A DNA stretch of 64,000 nucleotides. It comes from Notospermus geniculatus (taxonomy: Eukaryota > Nemertea > Pilidiophora > Heteronemertea > Lineidae). Of the stretch, positions 1-11,044 are shown in pieces. Each line of letters begins with the position of its first letter. Position 1 is the first letter of the stretch. The notes beneath the pieces were generated by a model, which had not been told where the DNA came from, searched no databases, and was given only the letters and a program-made list of their open reading frames with translations. Where the stretch lies: NCBI GenBank assembly GCA_002633025.1, contig NMRB01001116.1, positions 40,580-104,579 of the forward strand, read 5' to 3'. The translations under genes were made by a program, and so were the position numbers.

Positions 1-524
1 TTAAGTAGCCCGGCGACAGGTGCGCTGCATGCACTGAATCCTCGGTCATTTCTGTATTGGCACACATTGTTCGAGGCCCAAAACGAGGTCACTTAATGGC
101 TGTGCCATCTGTAGCCGTGCTAAGAACTAACGAAAACACGGAGATTTCGGAAAGCACGGCGAGCTTGCCGTCATTAAAAAACCCGTGTTTTTCAGACAAG
201 GTTTTCTTGAAGCCCTGCAATTCAAAGGTGTGACCGCAAAAAAACCGGGGATTTTATGTAGTGTAACCACGGCTATAGTCAAAGCTTTCAGTTTGTAACA
301 AAACTTCATGTTAAACTTTTACACAAGATAACTAATCCGCCTTCATCCCACAAGACAACGCACTCTGAAATCCGCATAAATACCATTCATAGAGTTACAG
401 GAACAGATTAGAGTAGGCTAGAATCTGCCGAGAAGATATCTACTGGGAAACCGCCAATGGCAAACCCTGGATCAAACTGTGGATTATTCGAAGTCCACTC
501 ACATGTCTTGCCAACATCGTTGGT
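1..524. repeat. tandem segmental duplication, copy A
   Basis: This stretch matches 945-1468 base for base at a constant offset of 944 with only scattered substitutions, so the two form a direct duplication. Copy A is cut by the window start and holds the right part of the TIR element seen whole at 839-1222. The short ORFs shared by the two copies come from this repeat and are not genes. Confidence 0.9.
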
Positions 525-530
525 AATAAC

Positions 531-684
531 TAAAGCGGCCCATACATGTGCAATATTATTGCACAATATGTGGATCAATGATAATTTTATTGCCAATTTT
601 TCTTCTGCACATCACGCGAGAAGCACATACCCCTATTTTGGGCCCCATATTGTGCAATAATACTGATCGTATATGGGCCGCTTA
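531..684. mobile_element. TA-flanked MITE, AAGCGGCC family
   Basis: A 150-bp element with inverted ends AAGCGGCCCATAC / GTATATGGGCCGCTT, flanked by TA on both sides. A second copy lies at 30614-30772 and shares the internal motif around ttgcacaatatg and gggccccatattgtgc. No coding capacity; a Tc1/mariner-type target site is inferred from the TA duplication. Confidence 0.75.
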
Positions 685-692
685 AGAGTGTC

Positions 693-773
693 GGAGCTGT
701 CAGTCAGTTCACCAATAGGTGTCACTAAACCCCAATTCAATGCCCAGCGGAGCCATCAACGCAGCTGACGACT
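693..773 (+). mobile_element. internally deleted MITE of the 53127 family
   Basis: The left end gagctgtcagtcagttc and the block ccaattcaatgcc match 53127-53290 and the reverse complement of 61732-61892. The centre is missing and the right end is short (agctgacgac before TA), so this is an internal deletion derivative. Confidence 0.55.
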
Positions 774-838
774 AATGTTTATCACCATTGCACCATCGTT
801 CCCAGCTTGCGCCCGTGATAAGGGCTAAATATACAGTA

Positions 839-1222
839 AGTAGCTACGGTTACACCCGTTGAAAATACCCGGTGTGTTTTTCCAGACCCGTGCGGAACCC
901 GTGTGTACGAAAAGCCGGCGAGAGGCCGAACTACTACACTGTAGTTAAGTAGCCCGGCGACAGGTGCGCTGCATGCACTGACTCTTCGGTCATTTCTGTA
1001 TTGGCACACATTGTTGGAGGCCCGAAACGAGGTCACTTAATGGCTGCGCCATCTGTAGCCGTGCTAAGAACTAACGAAAACACGGAGATTTCGGAAAGCA
1101 CGACTGGCTTGCCGTCATTAAAAAACCCGTGTTTTGCAGACAAGGTTTTCTTGAAGCCCTGCAATTCAAAGGTGTGACCGCAAAAAAACTGGGGATTTTA
1201 TGTAGTGTAACCACGGCTATAG
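839..1222. mobile_element. TIR element, TAGCTACGG family (complete copy)
   Basis: Ends tagctacggttacacc and gtgtaaccacggcta are near inverted repeats. A partial copy is at 1-280 and a third, interrupted copy at 19686-20454. Length is about 384 bp and there is no transposase ORF. The internal GTGTTTTTC and CCCGTG motifs are imperfect palindromes. Superfamily unassigned; TA flanks suggest a TA target. Confidence 0.65.
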
Positions 1223-1468
1223 TCAAAGCTTTCAGTTTGTAACAAAACTTCATGTTAAACTTTTACACACGATAACTAATCCGCCTTCATCCCACAAGAC
1301 AACGCACTCTGAAATCCGCATAAATACCATTCATAGAGTTACAGGAACAGATTAGAGTAGGCTAGAATCTGCCGAGAAGATATCTACTGGGAAACCGTCA
1401 ATGGCAAACCCTGGATCAAACTGTGGATTATTCGAAGTCCACTCGCATGTCTTGCCAACATCGTTGGT
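945..1468. repeat. tandem segmental duplication, copy B
   Basis: Partner of 1-524 at offset 944. Identity stops at 1468 (tcgttggt), where copy A runs into the MITE at 531 and copy B runs into a short ATCG microsatellite. Confidence 0.9.
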
Positions 1469-1483
1469 GTATGCAGACACCAA

Positions 1484-1516
1484 TCGATCGATTGATTGAT
1501 CGATTATCGATCGATA
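1484..1516. repeat. ATCG/GATT microsatellite
   Basis: An imperfect tetranucleotide run of atcg and gatt units, self-complementary and lying exactly at the end of duplication copy B. Confidence 0.7.
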
Positions 1517-1739
1517 CAAATCATCCTCTCGCGTGAACCCCAATCGCGACATGTCAACAACGGATTCGAGGATTATCATTTGCACACAGGGAAGTCGGTG
1601 GATGAAGGATGACCAGGCGGTTCAGGGCGTCAGGGTCTGTTGACTGGAGCACTGGCCAAGAAAAATCACTTGCCCTCAGAGCATGCAAGGCAAGGGGACA
1701 TGGTTCTATGGGCGGTTAATAATATAAAATGCAGGTTGC

Positions 1740-1968
1740 AGGTCGATCTGCAGGCATTAGTAGTATTTGCAATAGGTCATAACCTCCGTACCAGAAATCA
1801 ACATCTTCCAACAGTCAAAAGTCAAAAGTACGGTAGAAAGAGTTTTAAATAGTTTGGTGCAAATTGTGGAATGAACTCCCACAATGCATAAGGGATGCTG
1901 AGAATTTTAAAACTTTTAAGGGACTCTTGGCCTCATGCTATTATATGGCAAAAAGTGTATGTGTGTAA
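1740..1968 (+). pseudogene. LINE reverse-transcriptase ORF, C-terminal fragment
   Basis: The plus strand reads HNLRTRNQHLPTVKSQKYG-RKSF to about 1850 and then, after a frame change, KLWNELPQCIRDAENFKTFK, ending at the TAA at 1966-1968. The order R-N-x-x-L-P, basic K-RSF, LWNxLP, IR-A, FK is the familiar C-terminal tail downstream of the RT domain in jockey/CR1/L2-type LINE ORF2 proteins. The RT catalytic core is absent, so this is a 5'-truncated, frameshifted, dead copy. The clade cannot be set from so short a piece. Confidence 0.7.
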
Positions 1969-2123
1969 TGTGTAAACCCTAGTCTTCTTTTACATTTGTA
2001 CATGTATTTCGTCTACATGTATGTACTTTTATATTTAGCTTGTACTTTTAATTTGTAATAATATTGTTTGTACTTTTATCAAACGTTTGAATGATTTTAG
2101 TTGTATCGTGCTTGTAATGCAAA

Positions 2124-2314
2124 TTAAAGCGAATTGATATCGAAAAAATTTGATTTAGAAATAGAATTTGAAAGGGGACGAATTTTCGGCCAAAAATGTA
2201 AACAAACTTCTCCAGAATGTCAACAAATAAATTTTCGTGCATTCTGATTGGCTGAATTTTGTGTTTACAAACACCAGCCAGATGTAAACAAAATCCGCTA
2301 TCGATTCGCTTTAA
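2124..2314. mobile_element. TTAA-flanked MITE, AGCGAAT family
   Basis: Inverted ends AGCGAATTGATATCGA / TATCGATTCGCT lie between perfect TTAA duplications (2124-2127, 2311-2314). The internal motif ccaaaaatgtaaacaaac also occurs in the larger relative at 53386-53768. TTAA is the target of piggyBac and Kolobok transposases; which one moved it is not determinable. The minus-strand ORF across it is incidental. Confidence 0.75.
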
Positions 2315-2654
2315 CTGAGATTTTTCACAACACATCAGAAAACCACGTAATTATTAATTTGAGTTAAACTGATTTATGAGTTCCGGAGTTACTTAATGTA
2401 TATACATGTAGTTGGAAACAAATGTCAGTGTCGTCAGTCGGTTTCATCACGGAGGAAACAGAGCGACACTAGACACGGTAAGAAGATTTTGGACCGATTT
2501 CACAAAGGGTGTTTAATACCTGGACGCGTGTAACTTCACTAAATGCACACACTTCCACCATTCATAAATTTTAGTACTAAAATATCCTAAGTGGACAGGA
2601 CTAGCCAGCATAGGAAGATGCTATTTCAACGTTTTAAGGTGAGCTCTGCCTACT

Positions 2655-3002
2655 GATATCAAAATTTTGTGAAAAATTGGAAATTTTCAAATTATCGAAA
2701 TTTTGATAATCTCAAATATCTCAGCAACCACTCAACAGATTTTGATGAAACAAATGGCAAAGTCTTTAGAAGGTTCCACTCTATCAAAGCTGCAACAAAA
2801 GTCGCAAAAATTACATAATAAAAATGTTGATTTTTAGGTTTTTACTGACGAGCTATCACATATTTTCAAATATCCAAAATTTTGATCCAGAAATATGACC
2901 AACAAGATATACTTTCATTTGGAACAAACCGTGTTAAAATTGGCCCAGTAGTATTTGAAATATTCAAAGTATCAGGTGTACATAAACTAATGTCCATGAC
3001 TG
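2655..3002. mobile_element. 5'-truncated copy of the CAGTCATTGAC element
   Basis: Matches the right half of the complete element at 54055-55018 (atctcaaatatctcagcaac, ccaaaattttgatccag, gtagtatttgaaatattca) and ends with a degraded CATGACTG next to TA. The left TIR is missing. Confidence 0.75.
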
Positions 3003-3721
3003 TACAATCTCGGTCATAAGTTATTAACCACCGGATATTTGTGAATTACTCCGTGATCCTCCAATATTTTTTCACCAATTTTTGACGCACGGTAGTTAGA
3101 CCATTTGTCCATCATTAGGCGTCAAGATTTTTCTGATCAATAGGCTGACTTCGGTTTTACCGCTGTTCGAAATTTGTCGGTCAGATTGAGATTTTCGGAA
3201 ACTCCGCAATTCCTGAAAATTTTCAGCTGTAAAATCTCCCAGTGTCTGCATAGATGGGTCTCACCATCAAAAATTTTCAAAATATTTGATTTTTTAACTT
3301 AAAAATTGCGACTTTGTTGGGATTTTTGCAATTTGCTTTCAAGTCCAGCGAACAGCAGTCTGAGATAATCAGAAAAATCATTACGCCTAATGATGGACAA
3401 ATGATCCAACTATCATGTGCCAAAAATTGGTGAAAAAATATCGGGGGATCACGGGGTAATTTACAAATATCCAGTAGGTGGTTAATAACGCTGAATGGGT
3501 GAATGTCGTCCAGTCCTGATCCTACACACTGATTCCTAGCTCAAACCCCTAACCCTACCCCCAACCCTGAACCTCAACCCTTGTCACTGACCCCTACCCT
3601 AGTCCTAAACCTAGTCCTGGCCCTAACCGTTAACGCTAACCACCCTAACTCCGTAACCTGGGTACACTGGTTTAGACGACATTAACAGTTTTGTCGTTAA
3701 TAACTTATGACCGAGATTGTA
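3003..3721. mobile_element. TA-flanked foldback element, CAATCTCGG TIR
   Basis: Outer ends CAATCTCGGTCATAAG / CTTATGACCGAGATTG flank an element with arms of about 150 bp; sub-blocks include ccaatattttttcaccaatt and gtccatcattaggcgt with their complements. TA lies on both sides. Its left TA is the same dinucleotide as the right TA of the element ending at 3002. The right arm is split by the insertion at 3490-3695. Confidence 0.8.
3490..3695. mobile_element. 206-bp insertion with 9-bp TSD and telomere-like core
   Basis: The perfect direct repeat GTTAATAAC (3481-3489 and 3696-3704) brackets this insertion in the right arm of the surrounding hairpin. The uninterrupted left arm, as reverse complement, serves as an internal empty site. 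The ends share TGAATGTCGTC / GACGACATTAA in inverted order. The core is rich in cccta/aaccct units, resembling degenerate telomere repeat. A 9-bp TSD suggests a Mutator-like or Merlin-like transposase; this is inference. Confidence 0.75.
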
Positions 3722-4040
3722 CATGTATTTTGATTTCACGGAATTCTTTCTATTCATCTGTCAAGTAGTGTTTTCCTACTCTTGTTCCATACTCTGTATT
3801 TCATCACCATCTCGCGTTTGATATTAACGTGATCTTCTCATTCCAAGCCAAAAAGTTTAGGTCGAGAACAACGTTGAGCCAAAATACCGGAGTAAAAGAA
3901 ACAGCGTTACTTTGAAGTCTGATAACCTTGCTTCATGTTAGTTTAGTCAAACATTGTCGAAATATGGGGACAAAAATTGGCCGATTGACAAAGACCATGG
4001 AGGAACAACCAAGGTTATTCCTCCATGCAAAGACTATATG

Positions 4041-4209
4041 TACAGGTGTGACAGGAATCAACGTCCTAGGAATGCAAGTACGCCAAACAGTAGCCCGTTA
4101 TTGTAAGGGTATATTCAAATCGCCAGAGGCCTCTACAGCCATATCCCTCGGTGAACAATAAGACCGGACTTTGATTCCAGGGGGGACATTGATCCCTGTC
4201 ACACCTGTA
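4041..4209. mobile_element. TA-flanked MITE, CAGGTGTGACAGG TIR
   Basis: Ends CAGGTGTGACAGG and CCTGTCACACCTG are inverted and flanked by TA. A partial copy in the other orientation lies at 43720-43780. The ORF at 3928-4161 runs into this element and is not a gene. Confidence 0.65.
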
Positions 4210-4397
4210 TCTGCCTTAAAGGTGTTGTTGATAATATGTACACTCACCTTGGACTCGCGGATCCAATTGAAATCCAAATGACGAATCCATCACCGACTAT
4301 CATACCGAAAAAGAGGATAACAGCAGGACAATCTCTCTCCTCTGACGCGGTTAGATGACTGAATTAATAATTATTTTCCGTGGTTTTTAAACAGTTT

Positions 4398-4878
4398 TTC
4401 CTGAACATTGTTGTGTGATGAAGAGAGTGATCACTCAAATTCCAGCAAGAGACCTCAAGAGACAACAACTAATTACTACCAACAGACTAATTAACTCTTG
4501 TTAGACACTAATTGAAGTAGCAAACAAATCTGAGTGGCATCTGAGGGACAAAAGGTGTCATCGCATTAGTATGTTTGGATGATGAGTTTGGCCCTGTCTC
4601 CCAGACAGCCATGACAGCGCCAATGTTTATCCTGACATTGCTGAGTGATGAGTCAGTGATCACTCAAATTTCAGCAAGAGACCTCAAGTAACAATAACTA
4701 ATTACTGCCAACGGACCAATTAAATCTTGTTAGACACTAATTGAAGTAGCAAACAAATCTGAGTGACATAGCTGAGGGAAAAAGGTGTCATTGCATTGGT
4801 AAGTTTGGGGAGGATGAGCTTGGCCCTGGTGTCATTGCATTGGTAAGTTTGGGGAGGATGAGCTTGGCCCTGTATCCC
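4398..4878 (+). repeat. local tandem duplication with nested 44-bp repeat
   Basis: Unit 4398-4607 is repeated at 4624-4878; shared blocks include gtgatcactcaaatt, agcaagagacctcaag and gaagtagcaaacaaatctga. Inside the second unit a 44-bp segment (4785-4828) is immediately duplicated (4829-4872) without change, so that step is recent. Confidence 0.9.
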
Positions 4879-4901
4879 AGAATACACTCTGCAGTACGAA
4901 T

Positions 4902-5120
4902 TTCGGCGGCCAAATGATGAATGTATCATTGCTGGTGCCTTGTGAGAAGAAGACTGGAATCAGTTATGTAGGTACACGTACTGTAACAGCCTTGCTACTT
5001 GACGACACACAAAACAAATTAAAAAAAGGCATTGGAAACACAACAGTTGTTTACTATACAGAATTGAGAGGGAGAACACTGATCGGTGCAAACTGCAGAT
5101 TTGTTGCATTTCCAAAGGTA
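4902..5120 (+). CDS. unplaced open frame running into a scaffold gap
   Basis: An open frame without a recognisable domain enters the gap at 5121. It ends with ccaaag-gta, which could be an exon end plus donor. A different frame over 4880-4932 is also open and ends at a possible GTGAG donor. I recognise neither product. It directly follows tandem repeats, so it may not be coding. Confidence 0.12.
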
Positions 5121-5548
5121 NNNNNNNNNNNNNNNNNNNNNNNNNNNNNNNNNNNNNNNNNNNNNNNNNNNNNNNNNNNNNNNNNNNNNNNNNNNNNNNN
5201 NNNNNNNNNNNNNNNNNNNNNNNNNNNNNNNNNNNNNNNNNNNNNNNNNNNNNNNNNNNNNNNNNNNNNNNNNNNNNNNNNNNNNNNNNNNNNNNNNNNN
5301 NNNNNNNNNNNNNNNNNNNNNNNNNNNNNNNNNNNNNNNNNNNNNNNNNNNNNNNNNNNNNNNNNNNNNNNNNNNNNNNNNNNNNNNNNNNNNNNNNNNN
5401 NNNNNNNNNNNNNNNNNNNNNNNNNNNNNNNNNNNNNNNNNNNNNNNNNNNNNNNNNNNNNNNNNNNNNNNNNNNNNNNNNNNNNNNNNNNNNNNNNNNN
5501 NNNNNNNNNNNNNNNNNNNNNNNNNNNNNNNNNNNNNNNNNNNNNNNN
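5121..5548. other. scaffold gap (428 N)
   Basis: Unknown bases; any ORF reported across them is artificial. Confidence 0.99.
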
Positions 5549-5825
5549 AGGCGAGGATTCACCGTTTTAGACAACACCAATCAATGACTCAGATAAATAT
5601 CTGCCTGGAAAACCCCGGCAGGCTTGGCTCGGGACATCGTGACACAGTGTCTGATGAGGCAGAATTGACTAAGTACCCCCTCACTTGAAGTGTCCAGACT
5701 GAATTTAGCCCTAACCCCCTAGTCAGATACCCACTGGCAGGCAGCCTGCAACTTTTGGATACTTGTAGTAGGCGTGTACATGTAAGCACGCAGATTTTGA
5801 TTAAAAGAATGTATAGAGTTCACCA

Positions 5826-5852
5826 TTTATTTATTTATTTATTTGTTTATTA
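5826..5852. repeat. TTTA microsatellite
   Basis: Five to six tttatt/ttta units with one tttg interruption. Confidence 0.8.
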
Positions 5853-5908
5853 TAAGCATACCGCGAGTTTAATCCTTCAATGATATAACCAAACTAATTT
5901 TGTCGATC

Positions 5909-6135
5909 AGGGGCCTGTTTCATAAAGTGTCTTTTAGCTAATGGTATCTTTAACCAAATGGAAAATGCATTGAAGTTAATGGCACCATTAGCTTTAAGTC
6001 ACTTTATGAAATAGGCCCCAGCGGCCTGTTTCATAAAGTGACTTTAAGCTAATGGTACCATTAACTCAGTGTATTTTCCCTTTGGTTAAAGGTACCATTA
6101 GCTTATACATGTACTCACTTTATGAAATACGCCCC
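5909..6135. mobile_element. two adjacent GGGCC-type hairpin elements
   Basis: Copies 5909-6019 and 6021-6135 each start with ggcctgtttcataaagtg and end with its complement cactttatgaaatagg(c)cc, so each can fold into a long hairpin. They are side by side in direct order. Similar hairpins with different stems lie at 19027, 34035, 45508 and 55228. Confidence 0.8.
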
Positions 6136-7598
6136 AGATTTCCACTGCTTCCTGTGTAAGCACGTTTCATTTTCTGTCGAGTCAAATCAATTTCAGAGAA
6201 ACCCAGTCAACCTCAGGTTTTCCATTCTTAAGCTATTACTTGGCCATATTGATTGACATCTCACGAAACACCTTGAAAGGAAGCGCTTTAAAAAAGTGTC
6301 GACGGCACAAGTGCAGCAAATTAATGTGCATGTTTAATATAAGTCTCCACCAACGATCCCAATAACACTGGTTACTAACTAATGGGACCCAAAGATTAAA
6401 ACGGTGTTTTAATAACAGATAATGCATGCCACAATGAACCCTGATTTCCTATGGGGCAATAAATGAACTTTATAAACGAAGGATCGATAAGGTTTGTCTG
6501 TTCTCTGTGCACGCAGTCAACTCTCAAAGGCAGCGCTTTTTTTTAAATCTGCAAGTATCACAACGAGGCGAAAGGTTTGAGCACTCTCTGTAAGGCCAAA
6601 AAATGTATGTTTCTTGCCGCGCTCGCGTCGTTCCCGAACCCTTCGCATGGAATTTTTTTTCACCAATTTCAAATTTTCCCACTTCGCTTACTTATTATAA
6701 TTGACGGTGGCCATGTTGGATATTTTATCAACCTGATTTGAGCTGTTATCTGCTATACCTTGCCATGTAATGACTACACACAGTTAACATGGTTAAGGTG
6801 GACCAGACTTTGTGCCCTATCTCCGCCTTAGTTAGGGCTTGAATCCTACGAAGAGCGGCCTGTGTGTACAGTACAATAGGAGGAGAGTGCCCTTACGGCA
6901 TTTTGGTTTTAAATGAAGTGATTACATGCACATGTATTTGTGTGAAAAAGAGAGAAAATCAGCACTGTGGTGACCTGTGCTGCCATCTACAAGAGGTGTA
7001 ATAACCAGACGTGATGCTGCTGCCTGGAAAGTCAAAACTGCTCATCATGGATTTGACGGTAAACGATTAACAAATGGATTCCTAGCCATGAAACTACCCC
7101 TCTCCAAACACACTCATCAATAAAGCAACAGACTCTCTACCATAGATGTAAAATTGTTGGGATCGGGTACCAGTCTAGCTTCTTCATTATCCTAATTCGT
7201 ATCGGCTGATGCCTTGTATCATTGCCGAGTGTGTACACTGGTCGTAAGGGACATCGTGCAGTGAATCTCTAATATTTCGGTCATTTCCCCATTGTCCTAC
7301 ATTCTACAGTAAATGACGTCACAACTGGCAAATGCTCAAATACGTCAATAGTTTCCCCCAAATGAAAGCATATTCCCATTTTGGGCCAATTCCCCGTCGC
7401 AACAGGTCGGACAGCTCAGGAATATGGAACAGCATTCCCTTTGTCCTCATGCAAGAAGCAAATCGGCCAATATGGATATTTATGTGATAGGAATAATGGT
7501 CCCCTGAAGCTATTGTCCGGCTACTAATATGCCGACGGATTATTGACTTAGTATCGGAGCAGACCCTCGCCCCGACTACAACCATTTGCACTGTTATG
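6136..7598. other. no recognised feature
   Basis: AT-rich DNA without convincing ORFs, splice-bounded exons or long inverted repeats. The short ORFs look random. Confidence 0.5.
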
Positions 7599-7599
7599 C

Positions 7600-7912
7600 A
7601 GGCCCGTAGCAGCCCTCTGATGAGTGGGGGGTCCCTGGCAGGGTCGGATGGAGGATTGACAGAAAGGTTGGGTGCGTAGCTCGGCGGAGGCGGTAAGGAC
7701 CTGAAAGTGAAGCCCAAACGGGGGGTCTGGGGGCCCGCCCCCAGGAAAAAAATGACAATTTAAGTGCTTTAGAGGCATTTTCCTGGGATCTGAGAGCAAA
7801 AATATGGACATATAAAATGGACATTTGGGCCAAGGTATTTTTTGGCCAAAAAAGTGGGGGGGGGGCCTTGGACCCCCCGGCCCCCCCCCGGCTGCTACGG
7901 GCCTGTTATGCT
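7600..7912 (+). repeat. dispersed G/C-run repeat
   Basis: Contains gaaagtgaagcccaaacgggg, a purine/pyrimidine-skewed core with runs of nine or more G and C, and cattttcctgggatctgag. The same order occurs on the minus strand at 58930-59155 (gcccaaacgggggcctgg, cattttcctagcatctaag). It is a dispersed repeat of unknown class; the proline-rich reading frames across it are artefacts of the G/C runs. Confidence 0.7.
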
Positions 7913-8701
7913 CATAACTTTTGCGCCAACATTTATTAGTTTTGCCGTATCGTAAAAAGCAGCTGGTCATCAACTTTGCCTTTATAAATAGCTGGGGAGA
8001 AGGCTTCTGGTTTAGCAGACATGACCAGGTCCCGAGGTGAAACGGAACATGAAAAAACTAGGAATGCATTAATGTTCCATCAAGCTTCGGTCCCCACAAG
8101 AGTACTGCAGGATGATGCTGTTAGCGGTTTATTATTGTATGCCGTGGTTGTGTGTTTGGACGACGTTAAAGTTTCCTTAAAGGGAGACATCCGAAAGATA
8201 TTGCCCGGCGGGCACTATTTGTTTTTGTTTTGGTTAGCGTAGTGTCACCGTTGATTAACAGACGGCGCTGTGCGTTATGGCCCAGGCCCCTGGAGAGCTA
8301 TCAGTGAGTTTAAAACACGGATGTGACCAGGTTCACTCAGTCAAGACATGTTCAAGGCTGAAATGCTGGGAAATGGCGTCTTCGGTGTGCAGATTTTACA
8401 AAATTTCCTACGCAAGGGGAACACCCCTCGCGCTCCCCCTCCGGCTCCGTCGTCAACGACTCTNTGGATGAAGGACAATCGCCCCAGACACAAGGATCAA
8501 TGATAAACGTCTAATTCATCTAGATCATCGGCTAAGTGGAATTAATATGCCAAAAGAGCGTTAGGTTGAGCTATAGCGACATGATAGGCATGATGTGGTG
8601 GCTACCAATGCTATAGACTAGTTTTAAAGAAGCGCTTTACAGCTGATTTGATGGTGAGACGAATCCACAAGTGCTGTGCATATAAATTTATAAATGCAAT
8701 T

Positions 8702-9289
8702 GGCTGATTTAATAGACGTTTGCTAAGCTAACCATTGGTTCCACCAAAAATAGATAAGCGAGCGAAAAATGTACAACTAAATTTTCCCCCAAAAGCCCCG
8801 TTTTCTGTAAATCGAGCCTTTTTTGGCATTAAATAGTTTATAACAATTAAATGGAAAGTACATGTACTTCCGTAAAAAACGGATCGTTAGGACCTGCAGG
8901 CATCAGGCGTGTATGTTACAGACTATGTGGGAAACTGATGTGTCGCATCCCAAGTCTGCAAAATTGCTTGAAAACTGAATTTTGACAATTTGTTGTAACT
9001 TAATTAACTCCATCGTAATTTGTCAAAATAAACAATTCTTTCGCAGAACGGGAGCATAAGGGTTGTAGCTAAAACATTTTGTTGAAATCAATTAGTTACT
9101 TTTTTCATGAATATGTTAGGACGCTTGTTTTCAAAGAGCGTCAATAAAGTCGGCATAGGTAGNCCCCCCCCGCCATAATATACATCCAAACGGGGCTTTT
9201 TGGTGAAAATGTAGGTGTACATTTTTCGCTCGCTTATCTATTTTTGGTGGAACCAATGCTCTGCTTAGCAAACGTCTATTAAATCGGCC
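8702..9289. mobile_element. 588-bp element with TIRs of about 105 bp
   Basis: Left arm (aatagacgtttgctaag, accaaaaatagataagcgagc, agccccgttt) is mirrored by the right arm (aacggggctt, gctcgcttatctatttttggt, cttagcaaacgtctatt). No transposase ORF. A single N at 9163 sits next to a C run. It splits a degenerate minisatellite whose pieces remain at 8620-8675 and 9305-9425. Confidence 0.8.
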
Positions 9290-9304
9290 CTATATATGTC
9301 TATA

Positions 9305-9425
9305 GGTGAGACGGGTTTTCAAGCGCTGTGAAGATAATGGTGATCGTGAGACTGGTTTGCAAGCGCTGCGCAGTAATGATGATGCTGAGACCGTTCAACA
9401 AGCGCTTTGCAAATTGGTGAGACGG
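9305..9425 (+). repeat. degenerate 39-bp tandem repeat
   Basis: Three units begin gagac-g/t-g at 9308, 9348 and 9387 and contain caagcgct. A fourth partial unit lies at 8620-8675 across the inserted element. The ORF at 9306-9560 reads through the repeat. Confidence 0.65.
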
Positions 9426-10230
9426 ATAACGGAGACGGACGCTGGGGATTCGTTCCGGCCCACGCATCTCAAACAATCAACACGATTTCACCCCGAGAAT
9501 GTCAACCGTGAACCGTTAGCTCAAGAATGTGGACGTTTGTATCTACCAAAGGTGATTTGATACGGACTCGTATTGTGTTTGCCTTTGAATGTATTTGTCT
9601 TGGCGCTCGACTGTTTGTAATTATATCTTAGACTCGTCAAGCGTGGAATGAGATACGGGCGACGGCAATCAAGGAAGCTACTGGAATGTCTCTGTCTGAT
9701 TCTAATTGTTTTCTCTGATTGACTTTCACACTTGCAATCATCAGGAAACGACTTAGAAGTTCACCTGGACAGTTGAAGGAATTGTCAGAGACAGAAATTA
9801 TATCTTTACATGTATTTTCTTTTGTTTGTCATTTGTTTTGTTGAAATCGACAATGGAATGCAGGTACGAGGGTGTATGGTCTGGAGGACCAGGTGTAAAG
9901 TTCCACAGTGTTCCCTTTTCTGAGTGTTTCCCCTCATTGTATGTGGTACACTGAGAAACGTGAGTGACTGATTTCTCTCTGCGTTCCTCTATTGAAAAGT
10001 CATGGTCTGTCTAGCTGTCTTTTGTATGGAAACACTAAGATATAGGAAGAATAGAAAACGCTAACACTGACATGCTGCAGGGGAGGCCAATCACTGTGCG
10101 ACAGACGGATGCGTGGTATCAAAATCCAATCCCGACCGACCAACCTATAGACCCAGGTAAACGTTTGCATCTTCCAATTTAGAATTTTAAGCCCCTGTGT
10201 ATTGACTTTTATATTATTTTCAAAGTGTTA

Positions 10231-10351
10231 GGCTAAGAATCCATTCACGCGATTTTCGTGCCGCGCGATGTCGCATCCTTTGTCCACGACCAACGCGGCG
10301 GAAACAAACAATGCTTTCGAGCGGCAGACGCTCGAAAATCGCCTGAATGGA
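10231..10351. mobile_element. hairpin MITE, AAGAATCCATTCACGCG family
   Basis: Left end aagaatccattcacgcg pairs with the diverged right end cgcctgaatgga. The central block gtcgcatcctttgtccacgac is identical to that of the copy nested at 32775-32906. Confidence 0.7.
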
Positions 10352-10384
10352 CCGACCGCCTTCGGAGAATGCAGGCAGAGGTCT

Positions 10385-10498
10385 CTTAGCCTCGAACTGA
10401 GGGCAGAGCTCTAATGAATTCAGATAGAGCATAGTACATTTTACACTACACTAACGTCGAACGTTAGTGTAGTGAACTGAGTTGAATGTAGTGTGGCT
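10385..10498 (-). mobile_element. truncated copy of the 35934 TTAA element
   Basis: On the reverse strand this matches the 35934-36214 element (gagctctaatg-attcag, gtacattttacactac). It ends at the TTAA at 10499, which is also the left target of the next element. A local perfect hairpin ctaacgt/acgttag is inside. Confidence 0.6.
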
Positions 10499-10502
10499 TT
10501 AA

Positions 10503-10713
10503 AGGACCACAGTATTGCTTCCCAATCCTGCGTTACACCTACCCGCTTTAAGGGAGACCTCTATTGACGACTTGGTAAACTACGCATGCTACTACGTGCA
10601 TTGTAGTGTAATCATACATTCTCCAACACTGGGGCGAAAGGCTTAACTACAGTATTGGAGAACGGGTACCGGTGGCGCCGGCTGTCGACAGAAAGTGGCA
10701 ATACCGTGGTGCT
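10503..10713. mobile_element. TTAA MITE, AGGAGCACGGTATTG family
   Basis: Ends AGGACCACAGTATTG and CAATACCGTGGTGCT between TTAA (10499-10502, 10714-10717). Shares ggcgccggctgtcga and gtggcaata with 19223, 25055 and 57823. The family's TTAA target is shown by the empty site at 23232. Confidence 0.8.
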
Positions 10714-11044
10714 TTAATACAGCGCCCTTCGAAGTGTCTTCGTCAACAACAAAATGAAAGATCCTCTATTTATGGACAGTCGCCTTGAAATCAAGCCTTG
10801 AAATCAAGGAACTCTAATCACTGCCAGTCAATCTGACCTTTCAAAAGTGTCAAAATCAAACGATATTTCAAGTTAGATCTAATACTAAGAGACAGTTAAT
10901 TAGGTTTTTAATTTGAAAAACTGTTCTCGTTAGAACAAGGCGAGGCGATATTCATGAAATGAATCATTGGAGGATTAATAGTTTAACCCTCAATCACGAT
11001 AATCTTTATTGCCTTCATGTGGAGGAACACCCAAGGAATGTGGG

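Noticed and set aside
4914-5688. Long ORFs of 200 residues or more across 5121-5548
   Set aside because: They are open only because the gap contains unknown bases.
7548-7973. Proline/glycine-rich minus-strand ORFs
   Set aside because: They translate the G/C-run repeat that recurs at 58930-59155.
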